Source: Halomonas cupida (GTDB lineage: Bacteria > Pseudomonadota > Gammaproteobacteria > Pseudomonadales > Halomonadaceae). From it: 45,583 nt of DNA. The position numbers were made by a program, and so were the translations under genes. Under the pieces are notes generated by a model. That model did no database searches and was not told the DNA's origin. It worked only from the letters and a program-made list of their open reading frames with translations. Of the stretch, positions 26,513 to 34,411 are shown in pieces. Positions within the stretch are counted from its first letter, which is position 1, and every line of letters begins with the position of its first letter. The stretch covers positions 63,402 through 108,984 of the forward strand of contig NZ_FRCA01000013.1 in assembly GCF_900142755.1 (NCBI RefSeq), in the 5' to 3' direction.

Positions 26513-26526
26513 CTGTTTATAAACAG
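26513..26526. promoter_or_regulatory. Perfect palindrome CTGTTTATAAACAG
   Basis: A 14-bp perfect inverted repeat about 180 bp upstream of gcl. Could be an operator or a small hairpin. The binding protein is unknown. Confidence 0.35.
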
Positions 26527-26685
26527 TTATTTGTTATAGAAACGACGTATTCAACTTCCGTATAAGGCCGCATTCAAGACCCGGGAGGAGCAGAGTCACT
26601 GGAGCCGACCAGCCTCTTCACTACCGAGCGACGCGAGGCATCCCGGGCCTGGTAGACTGCCAGCTCCCAAACAAGCGTTTGATAA

Positions 26686-26693
26686 TGTATACA
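26686..26693. promoter_or_regulatory. GTATAC site, distal to gcl
   Basis: TGTATACA, about 350 bp upstream of the gcl start. Same core as the other sites; weaker flanks. Confidence 0.35.
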
Positions 26694-26835
26694 GAAATGA
26701 GATTTTCACCGCCGACGAGCACTGACTCTCCCAAGGGGAAACGGCAGCAAGCAGGTATACCCCACAGCAGAAGGCTTCGGGGCAACAGAAGGGAAAACAC
26801 TGGCGGGAAAGAGCTGGCCGGAAAGATCATCGAGA

Positions 26836-26861
26836 AGGATGCCGAGACGGCTCGGCATCCT
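26836..26861. terminator. Hairpin with 11-bp stem
   Basis: AGGATGCCGAG and CTCGGCATCCT arms with loop ACGG. No long T run on either strand; may end transcripts from the allE side. Confidence 0.45.
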
Positions 26862-26874
26862 GCCATAACATGAC

Positions 26875-26905
26875 AACCCAATCGCTCAGGATAAGCGATT
26901 GGGTT
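26875..26905. terminator. Hairpin with 12-bp stem
   Basis: AACCCAATCGCT and AGCGATTGGGTT arms with a 7-nt loop. Symmetric flanks suggest a bidirectional terminator or a separate palindromic element. Confidence 0.5.
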
Positions 26906-26941
26906 ATTGCCCCATCACAAGGGTGTACTGGGTCAACATCG

Positions 26942-27113
26942 TTAACATGGCAATCAAATAGCTCATCCTGATCGATTTGATTTTCGTCCGCACCACACGG
27001 GCGCAGATGCGCGGATCTGCTGGTGTGGTGCGGTCTCGCGTCGGTCTGATGGCCGACGGCGGCACGTCCCTGTGCCGCAATCAACCCAACACAAAAGCAT
27101 GCTGGGTTAATAA
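26942..27113. repeat. Dispersed palindromic element, copy 1 (172 bp)
   Basis: Starts TTAACATGGC and ends GGGTTAATAA, which are imperfect inverted ends. Internally it is a chain of hairpins (ATCAAAT/ATTTGAT, CGCACCACAC/GTGTGGTGCG, CGTCGG/CCGACG, GCGGCAC/GTGCCGC, AACCCA/TGGGTT). Copy 3 at 41653-41822 is nearly identical. It ends 7 bp before the stop codon of allE. Confidence 0.85.
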
Positions 27114-27120
27114 CTCGCGA

Positions 27121-27963
27121 TCAGTCCAGCGTCGGCAGTTTCATGTGCCGGTTCACATCCTTGTACAGCAGATAGCGGAATGGGCCCGGGCCACCGGCGT
27201 AACAGGCCTGGGGGCAGAAGGCACGCAACCACATGTAGTCGCCGGCCTCGACTTCGACCCACTGCTGGTTGAGATGGTAGACGGCCTTACCCTCAAGCAC
27301 ATAGAGGCCATGCTCCATGACGTGAGTCTCGTCGAATGGGATCACTCCACCCGGCTGGAAGGTCACGACAGTGACGTGCATGTCATGGCGCATATCATCC
27401 GGATCAACAAAGCGCGTGGTGGCCCAGACCTCATTGCAGTCCGGCATGACCGTCGGCTCGATGTCATTTTCGTTGGTGACGATCGGCTCCGGCAGATCAA
27501 TGCCATCGACCCGTTCGTAAGCCTTGCGAATCCAGTGGAAGCGTACCGCTGATGAGGAGCGGTTGAACAGTTGCCAGTCACTCCCCGGCGGAATGAAGGC
27601 GTATCCACCGGGCACCATGGTATGGGTCTTTCCGGCCAGGGTCAGTTCCAGTTCCCCTTCGACGACAAACAGCACGCCCTCGGCATCCGGGTTGGATTCC
27701 GGGCGTTCACTGCCACCTTCCGGGCCAACTTCCATGATGTACTGGGAAAAGGTCTCGGCGAAGCCGGACAGCGGCCGCGACAGAACCCACAGGCGAGTAT
27801 TGCTCCAGTGCGGCAACTTGCTGGTGACGATATCGCGATAGACCCCCTTGGGGATCACCGCGAAGGCCTCGGTGAACATGGCGCGGTCGGTGGTCATGAC
27901 CTTCTGGTCCGGATGACCACCCTGAGGTGCGTAATAGCTTCTGACGGGCTTGTCTGTACTCAT
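27121..27963 (-). CDS. allE: (S)-ureidoglycine aminohydrolase
   Basis: Releases ammonia from (S)-ureidoglycine to give (S)-ureidoglycolate. The 280-residue product is a bicupin. The N-terminal cupin shows EGVLFVVEGELELTLAGKTHTMVPGGYAFIPPG; the C-terminal cupin shows GGVIPFDETHVMEHGLYVLEGKAVYHLNQQWVEVEAGDYMWL, with the His and Glu metal ligands. MSTDKPVRSYYAPQGGHP is typical of the family. The ATG at 27963 has AAGGAAAAG upstream. It lies 96 bp after allA. Its substrate needs allantoate amidohydrolase, which is not in the window. Confidence 0.93.
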   Translation of the reverse strand: MSTDKPVRSYYAPQGGHPDQKVMTTDRAMFTEAFAVIPKGVYRDIVTSKLPHWSNTRLWVLSRPLSGFAETFSQYIMEVGPEGGSERPESNPDAEGVLFVVEGELELTLAGKTHTMVPGGYAFIPPGSDWQLFNRSSSAVRFHWIRKAYERVDGIDLPEPIVTNENDIEPTVMPDCNEVWATTRFVDPDDMRHDMHVTVVTFQPGGVIPFDETHVMEHGLYVLEGKAVYHLNQQWVEVEAGDYMWLRAFCPQACYAGGPGPFRYLLYKDVNRHMKLPTLD

Positions 27964-28059
27964 GGTCTTTTCCTTGTCGTGTTCTGGCTCTTTCACTCAT
28001 GACGGGAGCAGCGCGACTTGCTGGGCAATCGGCAATGCAGCCCCGAGTCGCGGGCCACC

Positions 28060-28548
28060 TCAATCCAGGCTGACGCGTACCTGCAAGGGATGTTCGTCGC
28101 AGTTGTTGCCGTCGCCACCACGGTCAACGACCAGGAACTCACCCTCGCGCTCCAGCACCGACTGGATGGCATGCCAGGTACCGGCTCGGTAATTGACGCC
28201 CTGGCGCCCATCAGTGACGAAGGCGCGGACATCGGCAGGGTCGATGCTGTCACCCGCGGGAGCGACCACGATCACGAAACGCTCTTCATGCAGCGGCATG
28301 AACGCCTGGCTGCCCTGGGGATGGCGCTCGAGAAAGGTGAGTTCCAGCGGCAGGGAAATCGGCTGGCTGACGAAGATACTGATCAGCGTATGCGCGTTGT
28401 CGCCCAGCGTCTCCACCCTTGCCAGGTCATGGTGACGCTGGGTACGTCCGGCATTGATCGAAAAGTGCTCCGAGGTCCGCGAGTCGATCACGTCACCAAA
28501 GGCGGAGAAAGCCTCTGCAGTCAAGGGCTGCGCTACAAGTTCCAGCAT
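28060..28548 (-). CDS. allA: Ureidoglycolate lyase
   Basis: Splits (S)-ureidoglycolate into glyoxylate and urea. The 162-residue product matches AllA in length, with FGDVIDSRTSEHFSINAG near the start, FLERHPQGSQAFMPLH, FVIVVAP and NYRAGTWHAIQSVLEREGEFLVVDRGG. AGAGGAAA precedes the ATG. It is the first gene of allA-allE, divergent from a YfcC-type carrier across a region with a TGGAA-N5-TTCCA palindrome. Confidence 0.94.
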   Translation of the reverse strand: MLELVAQPLTAEAFSAFGDVIDSRTSEHFSINAGRTQRHHDLARVETLGDNAHTLISIFVSQPISLPLELTFLERHPQGSQAFMPLHEERFVIVVAPAGDSIDPADVRAFVTDGRQGVNYRAGTWHAIQSVLEREGEFLVVDRGGDGNNCDEHPLQVRVSLD

Positions 28549-28643
28549 CCGGTTTCCTCTTGTTTTCTCGACAACGTACCCACCACTCCTGCTCGCATGG
28601 GCGATTGATGCGGCAGGCTCGTTGCATTTGTTTTCGACATATT

Positions 28644-28662
28644 TATGGAAATCGATTCCATA
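28644..28662. promoter_or_regulatory. AllR-like palindrome between allA and the YfcC gene
   Basis: TATGGAAATCGATTCCATA has 7-bp arms around ATCGA and the same TGGAA-N5-TTCCA spacing as the site upstream of gcl. It sits midway in a divergent promoter region, so it could serve both genes. Confidence 0.55.
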
Positions 28663-28782
28663 TTAATGTTCACTGACCAAAGGCGCAATTCCACACGCAC
28701 CATCTGCGTGACCAATTCCAACAGCGCCCCGAGGCGAGACCCACACTCGCCTGAGTAGTCACAACAACACCCTGAGGGCCCC

Positions 28783-30249
28783 ATGACCCAGACAACACCA
28801 ACTCAATCGCCGGCGGCCGGCAAGGCCTCCCCATCAACCAACCGCAAGCGCAAGCCTGGACTGCGCATCCCGAACATCTACGTCATTCTGTTCGTCTTCA
28901 TTGCTCTGGCATCGATCGCCACCTACTTCATCCCGGCAGGTGAGTACGAGCGCGTACCAGGACCCAATGGGCGAACCACTATCGATGCGGAATCCTTCCA
29001 GTTCGTCGACGGATCACCAACGACCCTCACCGACTTCATGCTGGCGATTCCCAATGGCCTGATGAGCGCCGGCCAGGTGGTGTTCTTCACCTTCATGATC
29101 GGTGGCATGTTCATGGTGCTGCGTCGCACCGGCATCATCGAGATCGGCGTCGACAAACTGAGTCGACGCTTTGCCAACCGCCGCCTGCTGATGATTCCTG
29201 TGTTGATGACCGTGTTCGCGCTGATTGCGACCATCATCGGCACCCAGGAACTGGCGCTGGTCTATGTGCCGGTCATCCTGCCGCTGATGATCGCACTGCG
29301 CTTCGATTCGGTCACTGCTGCCGCGGTTGCTCTCTGCGCTACGACGGCGGGCTTTGCCACTGGCGTGCTCAACCCGATCAACACCGGCCTGGCACAACAG
29401 CTTTCCGGTCTGCCGCTTTACTCCGGTTTTATGCTGCGAGCTCTCGCGTTTGTTGCGATCCTTACCGCCGCCATCATCTTCGTCATGCGCTATGCGCGAA
29501 AGGTCAGCCATGACCCCGATGTCAGCCTGATGGCCAATGACCCGAACGAGACCGCCAAACGTCATGACTACCTGCATGCCACCGATGAGGGTGCGCTGAG
29601 CGCCAGCCCGCGCCAGAAGCTGGCAGCACTGACCACCTTCGCCTTCATGGCCCTGTTGGTCTACGGCGTCCTTGCCCAGGGCTGGTTCATGATGGAGATG
29701 GCGGGCCTGTTCATCATCATGGGCATTGTCGTCGGCCTTGTCGCGGGCCTGACGACCGAAGACATCTGCGAAGGCTTCAACCAGGGTTTCCGAGACGTCA
29801 TGGTCGGCGCCATGATCGCCGGTATCGCCCGTGGTGTCGCTGTCGTCCTCGAGGATGGCCAGATCATGGACACCCTGGTCTACGGCCTCGGCAATCTGGT
29901 CGGAGAACTCCCGACCCTGCTGTCCGCCACCGGCATGTATTTCGCGCAGCTGGCCTTCAACTTCGTGGTACCTTCCGGCAGCGGCCAGGCTCTGGTCACC
30001 ATGCCGATCATGGCACCGCTGGCTGATCTGATCGGAGTCACCCGACAGACCGCGGTACTCGCCTACCAACTCGGCGACGGTATCGGCAACATCCTGTATC
30101 CGACATCCGGCTATTTCATGGCTACGCTGGCACTGGCCGGAGTGCCGTGGCAGAAATGGGTCAAGTTCTTCTTCCCGCTGTTCTGCGTCTGGGTCGTAAT
30201 CTCGCTCGGCTTCCTGCTGGTCGCCCAGGCCATCGGCTGGGTCGGTTAG
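28783..30249 (+). CDS. YfcC-family (DcuC-like) membrane transporter
   Basis: A 488-residue polytopic protein with about twelve hydrophobic helices and a basic cytoplasmic N-terminus (TNRKRKPGLRIPN). Segments such as YFIPAGEYERV, GVLNPINTGLAQQLSG and FVVPSGSGQALVTMPIMAPLADLIGV are typical of the YfcC / C4-dicarboxylate anaerobic carrier-like family. Divergent from allA with a shared operator-like palindrome, it may move a ureide, glyoxylate-related acid or amino acid linked to allantoin breakdown; this is inference. A strong GC hairpin follows, shared with convergent puuE. Confidence 0.88.
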   Translation: MTQTTPTQSPAAGKASPSTNRKRKPGLRIPNIYVILFVFIALASIATYFIPAGEYERVPGPNGRTTIDAESFQFVDGSPTTLTDFMLAIPNGLMSAGQVVFFTFMIGGMFMVLRRTGIIEIGVDKLSRRFANRRLLMIPVLMTVFALIATIIGTQELALVYVPVILPLMIALRFDSVTAAAVALCATTAGFATGVLNPINTGLAQQLSGLPLYSGFMLRALAFVAILTAAIIFVMRYARKVSHDPDVSLMANDPNETAKRHDYLHATDEGALSASPRQKLAALTTFAFMALLVYGVLAQGWFMMEMAGLFIIMGIVVGLVAGLTTEDICEGFNQGFRDVMVGAMIAGIARGVAVVLEDGQIMDTLVYGLGNLVGELPTLLSATGMYFAQLAFNFVVPSGSGQALVTMPIMAPLADLIGVTRQTAVLAYQLGDGIGNILYPTSGYFMATLALAGVPWQKWVKFFFPLFCVWVVISLGFLLVAQAIGWVG

Positions 30250-30308
30250 GTCTCAGGGGCAGCCCCACACTCCCCCCCCCTCAACGACCACCACCAGCCA
30301 TCTGAACC

Positions 30309-30343
30309 GCCGCCCCCACCAGCCCCTTGCTGGCGGGGGCGGC
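30309..30343. terminator. Bidirectional hairpin between YfcC gene and puuE
   Basis: Arms of 15 bp with one mismatch (GCCGCCCCC...GGGGGCGGC) and a 5-nt loop, between two convergent stop codons. No long T run. Confidence 0.6.
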
Positions 30344-30348
30344 ATCGT

Positions 30349-31287
30349 TCACCCCTGTGAAGTCGGAGCCGGGAAGTGCTCTGCCCAGTGACGGGCAATA
30401 TCGACACGACGCGTGACCCAGACCCGGTCGTGGGCCTCAATGTGGTCAAGGAAGCGCTGTAACGCACGGAAGCGACCCGGGCGCCCGATCAGGCGACAGT
30501 GCAGGCCGATGGACAGCATCTTCGGCGACTCCTCCCCCTCGGCATAGAGCACATCGAAGGCATCACGCAGATAGGTGAAGAAGTGGTCGGCGGTATTGAA
30601 GCCCTGAGGTGCGGCAAAGCGCATATCGTTGCTGTCCAGCGTATAGGGCACTACCAGGTGCGAACGCTCGACGCCCTCGCTGTCAGACTCACGCGTCCAG
30701 AATGGCAGGTCATCCCCATAGTAATCGCTGTCATACAGGAAGCTGCCTTCATCGAGCACCAGGCGGCGAGTGTTGGGGCTGTCACGACCGGTATACCACC
30801 CCAACGGTCGCTCGCCATACAGCTTCTCGAAGATTTCGATGGCCTTGCGCATGTGCTCGCGCTCGACCTTTTCCGATAGCTGTTGGTAATGAATCCAGCG
30901 ATAGCCGTGGCAGGCAATCTCGTGGCCCAGCTCCTTGAAGGCCTGGGCAACCTCGGGATTGCGCTCCAGCGCCATGGCCACGCCAAAGACCGTCAGCGGC
31001 AGGCCGCGACGCTCGAATTCGCGCAGGATGCGCCAGACACCAGCACGTGAGCCATATTCGTAGATCGACTCCATGCTCAGGTGGCGATCCGGATAACTGT
31101 CAGCCCCGATGATCTCCGACAGGAATTGTTCGGAACCCGCATCTCCATGCAGGACACAGTTTTCGCCACCTTCTTCGTAGTTGAGTACGAACTGAACAGC
31201 GATGCGGGCCTTGCCGGGCCAATTGGCGTGCGGTGGTTTCTGACCGTAGCCGATCAGATCGCGGGGATAGGAAGCCGACGTGCTCAT
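30349..31287 (-). CDS. puuE: Allantoinase PuuE
   Basis: Hydrolyses allantoin to allantoate. This is the metal-independent, polysaccharide-deacetylase-like allantoinase, not the AllB amidohydrolase. The 312-residue product starts YPRDLIGYGQKPPHANWPGKARIAVQFVLNYEEGGE, followed by VLHGDAGSEQFLSE, GHEIACHGYRWIHYQ, GWYTGRDSPNTRRL and IGLHCRLIGRPGRF. AGGAGA precedes the ATG. Its 653-bp upstream region contains four GTATAC/GTACAC-type sites shared with divergent hpxA. Confidence 0.95.
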   Translation of the reverse strand: MSTSASYPRDLIGYGQKPPHANWPGKARIAVQFVLNYEEGGENCVLHGDAGSEQFLSEIIGADSYPDRHLSMESIYEYGSRAGVWRILREFERRGLPLTVFGVAMALERNPEVAQAFKELGHEIACHGYRWIHYQQLSEKVEREHMRKAIEIFEKLYGERPLGWYTGRDSPNTRRLVLDEGSFLYDSDYYGDDLPFWTRESDSEGVERSHLVVPYTLDSNDMRFAAPQGFNTADHFFTYLRDAFDVLYAEGEESPKMLSIGLHCRLIGRPGRFRALQRFLDHIEAHDRVWVTRRVDIARHWAEHFPAPTSQG

Positions 31288-31539
31288 GCCTTTCTCCTGA
31301 TTTTTCAGACAACTCCTGGGCCTTGCTGTATCTCGGCGCCCAGCTTCCTGATGCTGGTTCAGCCAGCCCGGAAGCGATGTTGTGCCTGTATTGTTGTGGC
31401 GGTGTTTTTATAGCAATGCTGTGTAATGGCTATGGTCAGATCTGCTGTAGACGCTTGTGAACATGAACAGATCTGACGTGAATCCTGATGTAAAGAGACT
31501 CGGCACCAGGAAGCTGGATCCAGACTCGATTAGCCATTA

Positions 31540-31547
31540 TGTATACA
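31540..31547. promoter_or_regulatory. GTATAC site 1 in puuE/hpxA region
   Basis: TGTATACA followed by AAG. Putative GntR/FCD operator. Confidence 0.45.
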
Positions 31548-31695
31548 AAGAAAAGATAGACTGTACTCAAGTCATCATCAAGCCCTAACAGGCACTCAAA
31601 CTCGATATTTCCATTACTTCTCTCCCAGTCAGTGCTCCGGAGTCCGCTGAAGCTGGAACACTGCCGGGTTGCAAGAGTCTATCGGACTCAAAAAG

Positions 31696-31703
31696 TGTAT
31701 ACA
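31696..31703. promoter_or_regulatory. GTATAC site 2 in puuE/hpxA region
   Basis: TGTATACA, 24 bp from the related TGTACACA at 31720-31727; the pair is about two helical turns apart. Confidence 0.45.
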
Positions 31704-31883
31704 ATAACTCCGGGCAAAGTGTACACAAAAACTGATGATTCGAACCGACAAGTGCTGAGTACCGTTGAACAAAGCCATTCCATGACTCAGCTAACGAATA
31801 TAAGACACTGATTAAAAACAAAATAAACGAATGCGTTTTCTCGGCACATCTTTGCCTTGATGCGTATTCGAAGCAACGCTATT

Positions 31884-31893
31884 TTGTGTACAA
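31884..31893. promoter_or_regulatory. GTATAC-like site proximal to hpxA
   Basis: TTGTGTACAA, 48 bp upstream of the hpxA start codon, one base off the TTGTATACAA core. Confidence 0.4.
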
Positions 31894-31940
31894 AGATAAT
31901 TTTTGCTGTACCACAGGATTCACCCATCAGGATCGCTGAT

Positions 31941-32690
31941 ATGCATATTCACTTGATCAACCCCAACACCACAGCGGGCATGACCGCCACCATCCGAGAT
32001 GCTGGCGTTGCCATCGCCGCGTCGGGCACCAGAGTCACGGCTTCTCAGCCGCCCTCAGGGCCAGTGTCCATTGAAGGGCACTTCGACGAAGCCATCAGCG
32101 CCGTAGGTGTCACAGAAGAGATCATGCGTCTGGATCGCGAATCACCGCCCGATGCCTATGTCATTGCCTGCTTCGGTGATCCGGGACTGCTGGCGGCACG
32201 CGAGATTACCCGAGCTCCGGTCATCGGCATCGCCGAAGCGGCCTTCCACATGGCTACGTTGATCAGCACGCGCTTTTCCGTGGTCACTACCCTGGGCCGC
32301 ACGGTGATCATCGCCGAACACCTGCTCGATCAGTATGGCTTCAGCCACCATTGTCGCCGGGTACGCGCCGCAGAGATTCCCGTGCTGGATCTCGAGGACG
32401 ACAGTGATCGCGCTCTGGAGCGGATCATCGAAGAAGGACGACGTGCCCGCGACGAGGATCGTATTGGTGCCATCGTGCTGGGCTGCGGCGGCATGGCCAA
32501 CCTCACCGAGACCATCAGCCGCGAAGTCGGTCTACCGGTCGTTGAAGGCGTCACCGCAGCAGTGAAGCTGGCGGAAGCGCTGGTCGGCCTTGGACTGGCC
32601 ACCAGCAAGGTCGGTGATCTGGCCTGGCCTCGCGCCAAGACCTACACCGGGAAGTTTGCTCATCTCTCGGGATTCGAACCCGGTCAGTGA
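31941..32690 (+). CDS. hpxA: Allantoin/hydantoin racemase (Asp/Glu racemase superfamily)
   Basis: A 249-residue cytoplasmic racemase with INPNTTAGMT at the start and the two active-site cysteines Cys77 (VIACFGDPGL) and Cys182 (LGCGGMANL). In this setting, between allantoinase and an NCS1 permease, allantoin racemase (HpxA) is the best call; hydantoin racemase is the close alternative. I chose the ATG at 31941, with AGGATC upstream; the longer frame from 31857 adds a non-family extension that overlaps an operator-like site. It heads a plus-strand series with two NCS1 permeases and a racemase-like exported protein. Confidence 0.88.
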   Translation: MHIHLINPNTTAGMTATIRDAGVAIAASGTRVTASQPPSGPVSIEGHFDEAISAVGVTEEIMRLDRESPPDAYVIACFGDPGLLAAREITRAPVIGIAEAAFHMATLISTRFSVVTTLGRTVIIAEHLLDQYGFSHHCRRVRAAEIPVLDLEDDSDRALERIIEEGRRARDEDRIGAIVLGCGGMANLTETISREVGLPVVEGVTAAVKLAEALVGLGLATSKVGDLAWPRAKTYTGKFAHLSGFEPGQ

Positions 32691-32929
32691 CAAACACGGC
32701 ATGACCATGGTCGTGGAACGACTGTGGCACCAGAACTCGGCTCGGGAGGGTCGAAAGGGCCATTGCGGCACGACACATGAACAGGCTTGCCGCTCTCGGG
32801 CATCGAACGGGCCCCTGCAATCAACAGGCTCCAACGATCAGTAGGCCCCAACAACCAACAACAGGCTCTCCTCCAACCATCGCATCCAGCTATCTCCTCC
32901 AACAACAAACCAACAGAGCGAGAATCGAC
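32691..32929. repeat. Spacer with degenerate 17-bp repeats before NCS1 permease 1
   Basis: Units TCAACAGGCTCCAACGA (32821-32837) and TCAGTAGGCCCCAACAA (32838-32854) are followed by a looser third copy ending near 32875. Noncoding; the frame is open but low in complexity. Confidence 0.5.
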
Positions 32930-34291
32930 ATGTCCACTTCCCCATCGCACCCGACTACGGGTGCTGCCACCGACAGCTCGGCCACCAAGGCCGCCGGTGA
33001 CGAGTCCCTGGCGCCCCAGAAGACACGCATCATGGGGCGCACCTCCTACCTGCTGGCCTGGTTCGGTGGCTGTGTCTCGATCGGGACCTTCACCATGGGC
33101 TCAAGCGTGGTCGGCACCCTGAACCTGATCCAGGCAACCCTGGCCATTGCCATCGGTTGCTTCGTGATCGGCATTGCCCTGGCCCTGAATGGCGCCGCCG
33201 GGTACAAGTACGGCATCCCCTTCATGGTCCAGGCACGCAGTTCGTTCGGCTTTCAGGGCACTCGCCTGCCGGGACTGGTACGCGCGGTTCCGGCCATCGT
33301 CTGGTACGGTTTTCAGAGCTGGATCGGTGCAGGAGCACTCAATCTGGTATCGGCGACCCTGTTCGGCTTCGATAACCTGATCGTGTTCTTCATCGGCTTC
33401 CAGTTCCTGCAGATCGGACTCTCGGTGCTCGGTTTCCAGGGCATCAAGTGGCTGGAGAACATCGGCAGCGCCTTCATCCTCGCCTCACTGGTGTACATGT
33501 TCTACAGCACCGTGGTGCGTTATGGCGATGTGCTGTCCGCCAATCTGCTGACCATGGAAGGCTCCTGGGGGCTGCCGTTCTGGGGAGCCACCATGCTGTT
33601 CCTCGGTATCTACAGCACCATGATGCTCAATGTCAGTGACTATTCCCGTGAGCACAAGGAAGGCACCGGACCAGGGCTGTTGACCACCATCTACGCCATG
33701 TCGATCCTGCCCTGCACGATGTTCATGGGCCTGATCGGTTTCATGGTGTCCGAGGCCACCGGCGTGGCCGACCCCATCAAGGTGTTTGCCAACGCAGTCG
33801 ACAATACACCGCTGCTGATGACCACCCTGCTGTTCATCGCCTTCGCCCAGGTCACCACCAATGTGCTGAACAATGTGGTGCCGCCCACCTATGTACTGAT
33901 GGACACCTTCAAGCTCAGCTACCGCAAGGCAACGGTGATCGTCGGTCTGTTGGCCTTTGCGACCTTCCCCTGGGAACTGGTCAAGGACGAATCCGCCGCC
34001 GGCCTGCAGGTCTTTGTACAGACCTACTCCGCCTTCCTTGGTCCGATCTTCGCGGTACTGGTGGTCGACTACTATCTGATCCGTCGCCGCACCCTCGACC
34101 TCGACAAGCTGTATGACGAGAACGGCCCCTATCGCGGCGTCAATCCCGCGGCCCTGGTCGCCACAGTGGTTGGTGTGGTGGCTGCCTTCAGCGCATCCAC
34201 GGTGTCCTGGTACGCCAGCCTGATCCCGGCCGGCCTGACCTATCTGCTGCTGATGCGTCACTGGCAGGCCTGCCAGCGCTTCCGCAACTGA
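32930..34291 (+). CDS. NCS1-family permease, probable allantoin/purine transporter (1)
   Basis: A 453-residue member of nucleobase:cation symporter family 1, with about twelve helices. Family segments: YKYGIPFMVQARSSFGFQGTRLPGLVRAVPAIVWYGFQSWIGAGALN, NVSDYSREHKEG and VLVVDYYLIRRRTLDLDKLY. I chose the ATG at 32930, followed by a polar N-terminus; an upstream in-frame ATG at 32777 is unlikely. Placed after hpxA, it probably imports allantoin, hydantoin or a purine base. Confidence 0.9.
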   Translation: MSTSPSHPTTGAATDSSATKAAGDESLAPQKTRIMGRTSYLLAWFGGCVSIGTFTMGSSVVGTLNLIQATLAIAIGCFVIGIALALNGAAGYKYGIPFMVQARSSFGFQGTRLPGLVRAVPAIVWYGFQSWIGAGALNLVSATLFGFDNLIVFFIGFQFLQIGLSVLGFQGIKWLENIGSAFILASLVYMFYSTVVRYGDVLSANLLTMEGSWGLPFWGATMLFLGIYSTMMLNVSDYSREHKEGTGPGLLTTIYAMSILPCTMFMGLIGFMVSEATGVADPIKVFANAVDNTPLLMTTLLFIAFAQVTTNVLNNVVPPTYVLMDTFKLSYRKATVIVGLLAFATFPWELVKDESAAGLQVFVQTYSAFLGPIFAVLVVDYYLIRRRTLDLDKLYDENGPYRGVNPAALVATVVGVVAAFSASTVSWYASLIPAGLTYLLLMRHWQACQRFRN

Positions 34292-34298
34292 GCGCATG

Positions 34299-34322
34299 GC
34301 GCCCCGGGTTCCCTCGGGGCGC
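34299..34322 (+). terminator. Hairpin after NCS1 permease 1
   Basis: GCGCCCCG and CGGGGCGC arms, 8-nt loop, 8 bp beyond the stop. No T run, so it may only partly separate this gene from the next. Confidence 0.5.
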
Positions 34323-34411
34323 CTGCTCAGGCGCTCCTCAGCGACGGGCAACCACCCTTGCCGACGGAGACCTTTCTCGAGAACAACGACAATGAACGGA
34401 GCTCTTCCATC

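Larger units (their letters stand above)
26331..27120. other. 790-bp gcl upstream region and allE downstream region
   Basis: No gene. The gcl-proximal half is AT-rich with several palindromes (26359, 26459, 26513, 26686). The allE-proximal half has two strong hairpins (26836-26861 and 26875-26905) and a dispersed element (26942-27113). Small open frames here arise from the element and have no family resemblance. Confidence 0.7.
31288..31940. promoter_or_regulatory. 653-bp AT-rich divergent control region puuE/hpxA
   Basis: No gene. The stretch is much more AT-rich than its surroundings from about 31480 to 31930. It holds TGTATACA at 31540-31547 and 31696-31703, TGTACACA at 31720-31727 and TTGTGTACAA at 31884-31893. 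These are the densest cluster of this motif in the window and mark the likely control point for allantoin use. Core promoters are not clear by eye. Confidence 0.55.

Noticed and set aside
26827..27084. ORF across dispersed element copy 1 with a peptide (NQIDQDELFDCHVN) also readable in copies 2 and 3
   Set aside because: The peptide conservation follows from DNA identity among copies; frames differ downstream, copy 2 lacks the middle part, and no ribosome binding site is present.
29014..30069. 351-codon open frame opposite the YfcC-type gene
   Set aside because: Antisense shadow with Asp/His/Gln-rich translation; the plus-strand gene is a clear membrane protein.
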